Below are positions 50,748 through 57,629 of a stretch of DNA of 57,629 nucleotides, piece by piece. Within the stretch, counting starts at the first letter, position 1, and every line of letters begins with the position of its first letter. Source of the DNA: Nitrososphaeraceae archaeon (GTDB taxonomy: Archaea; Thermoproteota; Nitrososphaeria; Nitrososphaerales; Nitrososphaeraceae); the NCBI GenBank assembly GCA_021325295.1, contig JAJPHM010000005.1, positions 1-57,629 of the forward strand. The letters run 5' to 3'. A program made the translations under genes and the position numbers. The notes beneath the pieces are model-generated. The model was not told the origin of the DNA. It worked only from the letters and a program-made list of their open reading frames with translations, and made no database searches.

Positions 50748-53700
50748 TCAGATAAAGGAAGTCGGACTGATATATGCTCTCATAATATAATATGCATTGT
50801 AGCTCATATGCTTGCATGTTATCAGAAACAGATAATCGCCAGCTGGAACATTGTCTACTTTAAACACATTCTGGCACAGAGGATCGTACGGCTTGCACAT
50901 GTTGGTCAGTGACACTGGATAAACAGATGAAGTATTGTTGGCAGAAGCAATAGAGGTCGTATTCTTTACAACCATTGCCTGCACTGCTATTGTAGTATTT
51001 TCAGGCTGATCTCCAACAAATGTAAACCTTACCATCTGTCCCTGATCTAGCAGTATAGAATCATTAACAGGAATAGAAGCCTCTGGGTTCTGAATTAGAG
51101 AGCCGTTTACCATTACAGAAAGAGCTGATGCGTTGTTAGACCCTGATTGCGCTATGACCATGACAGGAGGAATATAGTGGAATATTGCAGGGATGATAAA
51201 GGAAGGTTGGGTTGGTGATAGATGCAATTGAGTTGAATTGACAGTCGGATAAGTTGTATGCTGACCTGTAGCAGTTGTCGAAGATGTCCCGCTATTTGCC
51301 AAGCTTTCCAGCTCTGTAAGAAAGTCATTCAGCAGTGTGTCTCCACTGCTATTGTGGTCACTATTACTGAGAGCCGATGAAGTAGATGTTGATTGCGAAC
51401 CGATTGGTGGCTGAGATTTAGATTGTGAAACTGGACCAGAACCTGAAGATTGTTGCTGAGCTATGACCTGAGCCGACGAATCGGAAGAAGGGAGTGCAGT
51501 TGATGAAGATGGACGCAGATTAGAAGAGCTGTTTGTGGAGGTATTACCGCTACCTGCATTACCATCTATTACAGATACCTTTCCATGGAAATCGGAGACA
51601 TAAATTTTGTTTGTAGCAGGATTGATGCCAAGGTAATACGATCCGTCGTTTGGATCTCTATTGATCTCTATGCTGGATATTAGCGAGTTAGACGATCCGT
51701 CAAAAACAGATACAGTTCCATCGTTATAAAATGGATCTGCCACATATATCCTGTCTGTCACTGGGTTGACTGCTATTCCTTGGGGCCTTTGCTTGCCCGT
51801 ATCGATTGTGGCAATCACGCTATTTGATTTTAAATCAATTACAGAGATTGTAGCAGAATCAAAATTGGCTACGTAAAGCCTGTTAGTATCGGGGTTGATT
51901 GCTAGATCCCAAGGTGATGCACCAACAGCGATAGTAGAGACTACCTTGTTGGTTGAGCCATCTATTACATAAACAGTATTGGTTGCGCTGCTAACAGCAT
52001 ATATTCTGTTCGTGGTGGGGTCAATCGCCAAGGCCTGGGGTATCCGATCGATTGGGATACTGGCCACTATTTTGTTGGTTGAGCCGTTGATAACCGATAT
52101 GGAATTGAGGTTCTGGTTAGCTGTGTAGATCAAGTTGGTTGAAGGGTTGACCGCTATATCTTGGGGAAAATCTCCAACAGTAATATTTGCAATTATCTGG
52201 TTTGTAGACCCATCAATTACTGAAATGGCCTTGTTGACTGATGCATAAACTCTGTTTGTCTCAGGGTTAACTGCAATTCCACTTGTTCCTGTGTTTTCGT
52301 TAATCTGTGCCACTATGGTATCAGTATTGCCATATATTACAGGGATATTGTATGTTCCAAAGTTGCTTACGTACACCCTATCTGTGACAGGGTTGACCGC
52401 TATTTTTTGTGGATCACCGCCAACCGCTATTTCGCCTATCAGTTTGCCTCCTGCCAAGTTAGAATTATTGTTAAAGCATTCTGTGGTCTGAGCCAGCTGA
52501 TAACTTCCAGATGGCGAGTTTGAAATGTTGATATGGAAAGCCGATGTGGTAACTATCGAGTAGTTTATTGTAGAGCCCGTGTAGCCGGTCATCGCCATAA
52601 GGTAGATTATTGCCTGCTTGCCATCCGAAGTTGTCGGCTCAGCTGTCCAAGTCATGGTAAAGGTTCCATTGGCTCCTGTGGTTACAGTCGTACCATTGAG
52701 TTGATTGCAGAACCTATCTGCGTATGTCAGCTGCATAGGGTTCTGGTTAGGATCAGCTCTGTACAGGTTCAGGCCAAGTTGCAGCAAATTATAGTCAAGA
52801 TAGTAGGGAGATTTTGAGATGTCAGATTCAGTGGTTGTGTCGCTACTGTTTGTTGACCTGCCCAGTATGACATGACCTTTTATTGTCAGAGTATCACCTG
52901 CATTAGCCTGAGACGGAATAGGGTTATCCAGCACGAGGGTAAAGGGAGTACCTGTGGGATTTGGCTGGCAGCAACCGGTGGGCGTCCATTTTTGTGAAGG
53001 CACAAAATCTGTAGATATGGTAGTAGAGTTAGATTGAGACGGAGAAGAAGATGAGATGACGTCATTGTTATTGGCCGAATAGGGGTTTTGATTTGATGGT
53101 GAGGTTTGAGATTGTTGGGATAATTGCTGCGACGCTGAGCTCGTCCTTTCGTAATATCCTGCATAGAGGATAAAATGAGTTGATTCTGCTACCTTGATAG
53201 GCCTGATGGCTGGGATTGATGAATTAAGATATCCTTGGTCATCCAGCCAGTAAGCAAAATGATATTTACCGTAATCTGCAGCGCCTATCGTATAATTATT
53301 CCAGTCATTTAGCGTAAAATTGACAGGTGTATAGCCCTTACTTACAAGGGCGCCATTTTGCGTTAGGTTCATGTACAGTCCATCAATCTTATCGTCCTGA
53401 TACTTTGTGTTGTTAAAGTCTATGGCCTCCACCGTGATCGTGGAGTTGCCGGTATCTTTTGGATAATTGACACTTGAGAACCAAACAATATCATAGCCAA
53501 GATTGCCATACCCTCCCAAGTCCCAATACACAGGCTCAACTTCGCCATTTGTATCTGAAGGACTACCGATCTGGTTTGCTGGCATCATCTTGACAACTAC
53601 AGTTTTATCCTGATTTGGCCAGATATTGTAAACACATTCTCCATTGCCATAACCAAATCCATTGCTGGAATACCATATGCTTCCGTTGTTTGTATTGCCA

Positions 53701-54002
53701 GACTTGCTCTGAGAAGCTGTGTGGACTGTAAATGTTATAGTGTTGGAATGACTATTGTTCCCATTAATCACAAGCCCCGGATTTGCGAGCATGTCATAAG
53801 TACCGTGTCCATTATCTATTGTAAACGATTTTAGAGTATAGTCGTATTCATTGCCGCAGCTTCCTGGTGGTGCGCCCATTGCAGTGGCCTCCGGCAAGTG
53901 CTTGACTCCCAGCAATGTTGCTATAAGCAATAAAATAAAGATAGCAGAAAAAAAGATTGACAGATTATTGATAGGTGCATTTCTGCGATCGTTTCTTGTC
54001 AT
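50748..54002 (-). CDS. Large mosaic surface protein with a seven-bladed YVTN propeller
   Basis: About 1084 residues from the ATG at 54002 (open to a TTG at 54029; the AT-rich box about 30 nt upstream of 54002 favours it). Signal/anchor helix about 12-32, then a Nitrososphaera-type domain (CGNEYDYTLKSFTIDNGHGT), an Ig-like domain and a Ser/Gln/Asn linker. A Ig/CARDB-like domain (FTLVLDNPIPSQANAGDTLT) precedes seven propeller repeats (VGGDPQKIAVNPVTDRVYVS, VGDFPQDIAVNPSTNLIYTA, VGASPWDLAINPDTNRLYVA and others). A long Ser/Thr/Gln-rich linker leads to a final cupredoxin-like beta domain (about 940-1070). No PEF tail or C-terminal helix is visible. Likely a cell-surface adhesin or S-layer-associated protein. 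Confidence 0.82.
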   Translation of the reverse strand: MTRNDRRNAPINNLSIFFSAIFILLLIATLLGVKHLPEATAMGAPPGSCGNEYDYTLKSFTIDNGHGTYDMLANPGLVINGNNSHSNTITFTVHTASQSKSGNTNNGSIWYSSNGFGYGNGECVYNIWPNQDKTVVVKMMPANQIGSPSDTNGEVEPVYWDLGGYGNLGYDIVWFSSVNYPKDTGNSTITVEAIDFNNTKYQDDKIDGLYMNLTQNGALVSKGYTPVNFTLNDWNNYTIGAADYGKYHFAYWLDDQGYLNSSIPAIRPIKVAESTHFILYAGYYERTSSASQQLSQQSQTSPSNQNPYSANNNDVISSSSPSQSNSTTISTDFVPSQKWTPTGCCQPNPTGTPFTLVLDNPIPSQANAGDTLTIKGHVILGRSTNSSDTTTESDISKSPYYLDYNLLQLGLNLYRADPNQNPMQLTYADRFCNQLNGTTVTTGANGTFTMTWTAEPTTSDGKQAIIYLMAMTGYTGSTINYSIVTTSAFHINISNSPSGSYQLAQTTECFNNNSNLAGGKLIGEIAVGGDPQKIAVNPVTDRVYVSNFGTYNIPVIYGNTDTIVAQINENTGTSGIAVNPETNRVYASVNKAISVIDGSTNQIIANITVGDFPQDIAVNPSTNLIYTANQNLNSISVINGSTNKIVASIPIDRIPQALAIDPTTNRIYAVSSATNTVYVIDGSTNKVVSTIAVGASPWDLAINPDTNRLYVANFDSATISVIDLKSNSVIATIDTGKQRPQGIAVNPVTDRIYVADPFYNDGTVSVFDGSSNSLISSIEINRDPNDGSYYLGINPATNKIYVSDFHGKVSVIDGNAGSGNTSTNSSSNLRPSSSTALPSSDSSAQVIAQQQSSGSGPVSQSKSQPPIGSQSTSTSSALSNSDHNSSGDTLLNDFLTELESLANSGTSSTTATGQHTTYPTVNSTQLHLSPTQPSFIIPAIFHYIPPVMVIAQSGSNNASALSVMVNGSLIQNPEASIPVNDSILLDQGQMVRFTFVGDQPENTTIAVQAMVVKNTTSIASANNTSSVYPVSLTNMCKPYDPLCQNVFKVDNVPAGDYLFLITCKHMSYNAYYIMRAYISPTSFI

Positions 54003-54029
54003 TTTCTCCAAAAAACTTGGAAATTGCAA

Positions 54030-54453
54030 TTATCACTACAAGAAGATGCTCAAAGAATATTTAGGAAGTAGCGAGGCAGACCACTTTAACAATTTGATAG
54101 GAAATTAAATAATGATTTTTTACTGATCTGCTTTAATAGCAAGCGATAATAAATAACATAGGATATCACAATTCGCATTCGCTATTGTCGTCTAGTATGT
54201 ACCGATATTGTGCAAGTCTAATGTACTATACTTTTCAATAAATGGCATAAACGGATTCTCGAAAAGAAAAAGGGGTTACATGCTGCACAAAGCATCCGTA
54301 ATGTTGATTTACGGTAAAACGTGAATGTGGGATCATTTTTGTACTTGCCGCATCAATTACATTACTTGGCAAAAGGGCACTTTTTAACAGCCAGCGGAAT
54401 AAGTAATAATGACCCATGCTAGTATTTTGCCATCAGAGCCAAGGTGATAGAAG
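54030..54453. other. Divergent gene-free stretch of about 420 nt
   Basis: Holds the promoters of the large surface protein (leftward) and of the cupredoxin-fold gene (rightward). A CCGTAA...TTACGG inverted repeat at 54296-54314 has 6-bp arms. No convincing gene. Confidence 0.3.
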
Positions 54454-54939
54454 TTGAAGATTCCAGTTATTCTGGTAGCAGGCGGCATAGTCATGGCAAT
54501 TGCACTAGCTGCAGTGTTCTCGACTATCTTGACTGACAGCAGAAATGGTGTCAGCGATATACCGCTATCGGTTAGAGGTCAAGTTGCGTCACCATTGCAA
54601 ACATCCACTGTCATTATTCCCGATGGCGCAAGCAATCCCTACAGGCAACTAAACTTTGAGCCCAAAATCGTCAGAGTTATCTTGGGAATTAACAACACAG
54701 TAAGCTGGGTAAACCAAGATAGCGTGGCTACTAATGTGGTATCAGATACGAACTATGTCGATCCTGTAAGTGGCCCTTTTGATTCGCGTAATCCAGCATA
54801 TCTGTCGACAACAGGAAATGGATTTCTGAACCCTTCGAAAACATTTAACTTTACATTTACTCAACCCGGTACTTTTGGCTACCATGGAGTGCCACATCCA
54901 TGGATGCAAGGAACAGTAATAGCAATGCCACTGCAATGA
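54454..54939 (+). CDS. Cupredoxin-fold protein with a degenerate copper site
   Basis: 161 residues from a TTG with a very good ribosome site AAGGTGAT 5 nt upstream, rather than a leaderless start. N-terminal helix about 5-26, then a cupredoxin fold: VSWVNQDSVATNVVSD and FNFTFTQPGTFGYHGVPHPW then M151. In plastocyanin-like relatives these read ...SVAHTV... and YHCxPHPWM; here the first ligand His is replaced by T93 and the ligand Cys by G145, while H144, H148 and M151 remain. A blue type 1 site is therefore not possible; another copper site using His/Met, or none, is likely. Confidence 0.78.
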   Translation: MKIPVILVAGGIVMAIALAAVFSTILTDSRNGVSDIPLSVRGQVASPLQTSTVIIPDGASNPYRQLNFEPKIVRVILGINNTVSWVNQDSVATNVVSDTNYVDPVSGPFDSRNPAYLSTTGNGFLNPSKTFNFTFTQPGTFGYHGVPHPWMQGTVIAMPLQ

Positions 54940-55023
54940 AGAATCAATTCATCAGGTTGGCAAAAGTAATTGATGCAAATAAACAAGAAGAATAAAGGCG
55001 TGTTATTTAAGGGAATACAAACC

Positions 55024-55170
55024 TTATTCCTGAGGGGTTTCTGCCCTGCGCCGCCAGACTTTTTCATCCTGGTCTGATTCAATGTGATCATTTTTCAGGT
55101 GCTTTGCAACCATCTCTTCGGTAGGAAATGAGTCATGGCATCTGGGGCATGCAAAACCGGTATCGGACAT
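55024..55170 (-). CDS. 48-residue single C2H2 zinc-finger protein
   Basis: From the ATG at 55170, with a TATA box 24 nt upstream deciding this start over 55233. The finger is CPRCHDSFPTEEMVAKHLKN followed by DH: C-x2-C-x12-H-x4-H. A charged tail follows (ESDQDEKVWRRRAETPQE). One-finger proteins are frequent in Thaumarchaeota and may bind DNA, RNA or protein. It is the last gene of a leftward group. Confidence 0.72.
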   Translation of the reverse strand: MSDTGFACPRCHDSFPTEEMVAKHLKNDHIESDQDEKVWRRRAETPQE

Positions 55171-55188
55171 GTAATATCTGTTCACAAT

Positions 55189-55199
55189 ATTGTATAAAA
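55189..55199 (-). promoter_or_regulatory. TATA box of the zinc-finger gene
   Basis: On the minus strand TTTTATACAAT is centred about 24 nt before the ATG at 55170. Confidence 0.5.
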
Positions 55200-55254
55200 C
55201 GAGATCTGTATCCGAAGCTTTCATTTCCAGCAATATTCAACTTGTGCAGACCAA

Positions 55255-56424
55255 TCAACTGGCTTCGGAATGAGACTGGACGCTGTCCTGCATAGCTGGT
55301 CTGGATTCGAGCACCCGCCGGTCGTATCGGTTTGCCTTGACGAGCCGGGACATCTCTACTGCACCATTCACAGTATTTATGATATCGTGCTTGAATTTTT
55401 CAGATGCGGTGCTGGCAGAGACATTGTTTTCCGTGTCCTCGGCATACCACCCTCTGCTCCACCCGACGAACGGGAATTTGCCAAATACAAACCCCATCTG
55501 CGACCAGAAAGACAAAAGCTCGCCAGCTACGTGCTGCACGTTATCCTGACCTCCTGTTATGATAAAGGCCCCGACTTTATCGCGTATTAGATAATTGTCA
55601 TGAGTAACTATCTGGTTTTGCACACAGTTCATTCGCTGGACCATCTGGTAGTAAAGCGAGCTTGCATTTCCCCACCTTATCGGCGTTGACACTATTACCA
55701 CGTCTGCCCATACTATGACCCTGTAATACACCTGTATCATCTGGTCCTCCTGGTCCATCTCTGATATTGAGCATGGGAATATACATGCCTTGGAGTTTTT
55801 AGAGTAATAGCCTTCGCAGTGGCGAAAATTGAGTTGACGTAACTTGAGCATCACAGTCTCGGCACTGTATCTTTTCTTTGCATAATCCAGCGCAAATTGC
55901 AGAGCAGTTTCGGAGGTACTTGTACGCGGGGTCTTGTCATCGTTCATGTTTGTGGTCGAGATGCCAAGTACCCTTACACTGGTATCTGTCAGCAACGGAG
56001 AGCTATTCATGTTTTCAAGGTGCTGTCTTACTGCACTGTCGAGTTTCTGGTAAGCCTCATGTGGCTTTGATGTCCTTTTTCCCACTCGCTCAGGAACAGG
56101 GCTCACATAGATCCTTCCATCCAGAATTTTTACGGGAAATGAACTGACGCTATCCCCGCCTTCATGGTGTGATTTCCCGGTCTTGACAGAGTATTTCCAG
56201 CCGTGCCATGGACATGTCACTATATCACCATCAAGGGAGCCCTCACTCAGGGGCCCACGCTGATGGGCGCAGACATTTGATATGGCATAGAAATTTCCCG
56301 CCAGATTGAAAACTGCAAGCTCTAGCTTATTTCCATGGTTTTCAATTGAAAAGACCTTTGATCGGCTTGGAGGAATTTCGTCTACACTGCACAGATATTG
56401 AAAATTATCCTCCGACCGAATCAT
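55255..56424 (-). CDS. Rieske [2Fe-2S] domain fused to a flavodoxin-like/NAD(P)H-FMN reductase domain
   Basis: 389 residues. The Rieske domain (1-112) has C52-x-H54 (VCAHQRGPLSEG) and C71-x2-H74 (CPWHGWKY), as in ferredoxin-type Rieske proteins of dioxygenase/nitrite-reductase small subunits. A charged linker leads to an FMN reductase/flavodoxin-like fold (about 148-345) with RVLGISTTNMNDDKTPRTST, VVIVSTPIRWGNASSLYYQM and KVGAFIITGGQDNVQHVAGE. Both redox groups in one chain suggest internal electron transfer from NAD(P)H through FMN to the Rieske cluster, or the reverse. No signal peptide. Partner oxygenase is not in the window. Confidence 0.85.
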   Translation of the reverse strand: MIRSEDNFQYLCSVDEIPPSRSKVFSIENHGNKLELAVFNLAGNFYAISNVCAHQRGPLSEGSLDGDIVTCPWHGWKYSVKTGKSHHEGGDSVSSFPVKILDGRIYVSPVPERVGKRTSKPHEAYQKLDSAVRQHLENMNSSPLLTDTSVRVLGISTTNMNDDKTPRTSTSETALQFALDYAKKRYSAETVMLKLRQLNFRHCEGYYSKNSKACIFPCSISEMDQEDQMIQVYYRVIVWADVVIVSTPIRWGNASSLYYQMVQRMNCVQNQIVTHDNYLIRDKVGAFIITGGQDNVQHVAGELLSFWSQMGFVFGKFPFVGWSRGWYAEDTENNVSASTASEKFKHDIINTVNGAVEMSRLVKANRYDRRVLESRPAMQDSVQSHSEAS

Positions 56425-56585
56425 TTGCCACTAACTAAACTAGATAGTGCCGTCAACAATAAAACAGCTATGTATCTCTTGCGAGTATACTGGCTGTCAT
56501 TTACACGAGATCCAGGTTTCATTTCTTGCAGAATAAAATAAGAAAAGAAAGGAAAGTAAGAAAAGGAAAGGAAGACGAAGAACGA

Positions 56586-57476
56586 TCAAGGCTTTGTTGC
56601 TACAGCACAAATAACTTCATTATCAATGCTGACCCTTCCATGCGAATCAGCATACCTGCTGGCTGCATCTGTAACAGAGTCCCATGCTCGGTGTTTCGTC
56701 TCTTCGTTATGATTTGCCAACATGGCCTGAAGAGGCGCAGATACCTGTTGATGAAACCTTGTAAAGCTTGCAGCCGAGTCAAAGGTAAACGTAATGTCCA
56801 GGGCCTGAATGCGAATATCCTCAAATCCTGCTTGTTTGAAAAACACTTTCAGAGATTCCGAGTCAGCCAAGGCAAAAGGTCCCGGTGTTCCCGGTTGAGG
56901 TGCAGGAGCGTTGATTTGCTTTCGTATATTGGAAAAAGCCAGGTCAAGCACTGGAACCTTGGACGGCGCTGGCCATACTGCAGCTGCAAATCTGCCACCC
57001 GGAACCAGAAGATCTCTGATTGCAGTCAATGCAGATGCAAGATTTGGCAGAAACATCAAGCCCCATCTGGAAAGGACTGCATCAAAGGAAGATTTTGGCA
57101 GAAAATCCAGACTCTCAGCGTCAGATTCTCTAAATTCAATTATCGAATCCAGACCAAGAGATTTGGCCCTTGACTTGGCAATAGATATCATTTGTGAAGA
57201 GATATCTGCAGCCACTACGCTGCCGTCAGGGCTAACTTTCTTTGCAGCCGTGACTGCTGGCTCTCCAATTCCGGTTGCAATATCCAATACTTTATCACCC
57301 TGCCCGATTTCAGCCAGCTCTACCAACCTGTCGCTAACTTTTTGCGCTCCCTGCTCAAAGGTCGGCCACCAAGCTTGCCAGCCTGCCGCTACATTGTTCC
57401 ACATCTGACGCTGTTGCGTTTTGAATTGTTCAGCAGACAGTGCCGGATTTTGGCCGTCGGTTGACTTGTTGCTCAT
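56586..57476 (-). CDS. Class I SAM-dependent methyltransferase (UbiE/COQ5-like)
   Basis: 296 residues. Motif I is VLDIATGIGEPAVTAAKKV; motif II/III FDAVLSRWGLMFLPNL and DLLVPGGRFAAAVWP follow at standard spacing. The extra W-rich N-terminus (QMWNNVAAGWQAWWPTFEQG) matches UbiE-like enzymes acting on hydrophobic or aromatic substrates. Archaea of this group contain menaquinone-type quinones, so a quinone-ring methyltransferase is conceivable. Cytoplasmic. Stand-alone. Confidence 0.85.
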   Translation of the reverse strand: MSNKSTDGQNPALSAEQFKTQQRQMWNNVAAGWQAWWPTFEQGAQKVSDRLVELAEIGQGDKVLDIATGIGEPAVTAAKKVSPDGSVVAADISSQMISIAKSRAKSLGLDSIIEFRESDAESLDFLPKSSFDAVLSRWGLMFLPNLASALTAIRDLLVPGGRFAAAVWPAPSKVPVLDLAFSNIRKQINAPAPQPGTPGPFALADSESLKVFFKQAGFEDIRIQALDITFTFDSAASFTRFHQQVSAPLQAMLANHNEETKHRAWDSVTDAASRYADSHGRVSIDNEVICAVATKP

Positions 57477-57531
57477 TATGCTATAATCAAGTTCTAGATG
57501 TCTTAAACTTTTAGAGAATTATTCGGCTCTG

Positions 57532-57629
57532 TTAACTTAAGCCATCACCTCCAACAAGCATGTCATAAATCGTATTCTGTCTGCGCCTGTATGTAGGTAC
57601 AGTACAAACAATCTCAACCAATTCCAGAC
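57532..57629 (-). CDS. C-terminus of an unknown protein (partial)
   Basis: A minus-strand frame enters from the right edge and ends at TAA (57532-57534), giving 31 residues with VCTVPTYRRRQNTIYDMLVG. It lies 55 nt upstream of the methyltransferase start on the same strand. Too short to name; the next-door frame of similar length is less protein-like. Confidence 0.35.
   Translation of the reverse strand, partial: LELVEIVCTVPTYRRRQNTIYDMLVGGDGLS

Noticed and set aside
54296-54314. CCGTAA/TTACGG inverted repeat
   Set aside because: Six-base arms are expected by chance in a 420-nt AT-rich gap and no regulator fits.
1-57629. tRNA, rRNA, CRISPR arrays, insertion sequences, attachment sites
   Set aside because: None was recognised; no T-loop-like GTTCGA arm in a cloverleaf, no evenly spaced repeats and no transposase or integrase motifs were seen.

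Overview
The window reads as chromosomal DNA of an ammonia-oxidising archaeon of the Nitrososphaerota (Thaumarchaeota), most likely a Nitrososphaera/Nitrosocosmicus-type soil lineage. The main clues are: many secreted proteins ending in a PEF...hydrophobic...RRF tail (PEFG-CTERM type), plastocyanin-like cupredoxins, an AmoB-like copper protein, many tiny zinc-knuckle and winged-helix proteins, very many TTG/GTG starts, and TATA boxes centred 24-28 nt upstream of the start codon (leaderless transcripts). I see no rRNA, tRNA, CRISPR array, transposase or integrase. The species is not determinable by eye.

Layout. 0-6 kb: end of a PDZ protease gene, small membrane/secreted proteins, a DUF488 protein, and a three-gene cluster (coiled coil, SPFH-like protein with zinc ribbons, zinc-ribbon protein with a Gly/Met-rich stretch). 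6-11 kb: a stress-type cluster of PRC-barrel/DUF2382 (YsnF/AvaK-like) proteins flanked by two proteins sharing a helical C-terminal domain, plus a broken gene. 11-16 kb: AIM24-type protein, small acidic protein, membrane protein, then an SF2 helicase beside a GHKL (MORC/HSP90-like) ATPase. 16-31 kb: cupredoxin operon, ATP-cone protein, PLP enzyme fused to a rhodanese-like domain, double-nitroreductase SagB-like protein, cysteine-less thioredoxin-fold protein, zinc alcohol dehydrogenase, PPOX/F420-type oxidoreductase, several small zinc-binding proteins, an esterase and two winged-helix regulators.

31.5-54 kb is a surface-protein island. It opens with a divergent AmoB-like protein (conserved His and HxH copper ligands) fused to a multi-spanning membrane domain. 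It continues with six PEFG-CTERM proteins, two of them with about seven Asp-box (BNR) repeats, a YVTN propeller protein, and a 1093-codon mosaic surface protein with its own propeller. Four times in this island a PEFG-CTERM gene overlaps by 8-13 nt the start of a second gene for a membrane-anchored exported protein, so the island looks like repeated two-gene cassettes. One cassette has a broken second gene. 54-57.6 kb: a cupredoxin-fold protein with a degenerate copper site, a one-finger C2H2 protein, a Rieske-flavodoxin fusion and a methyltransferase.

How the genes fit together: much of the window is cell envelope and copper/redox work (cupredoxins, AmoB-like protein, Rieske-flavodoxin, thioredoxin fold), consistent with copper-based archaeal electron transport. 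The surface island probably builds exported, membrane-anchored adhesive or scavenging proteins. Several small genes are interrupted by single stops or single-base indels, some in A-runs. These may be real decay or assembly/sequencing error, and the sequence alone cannot decide.
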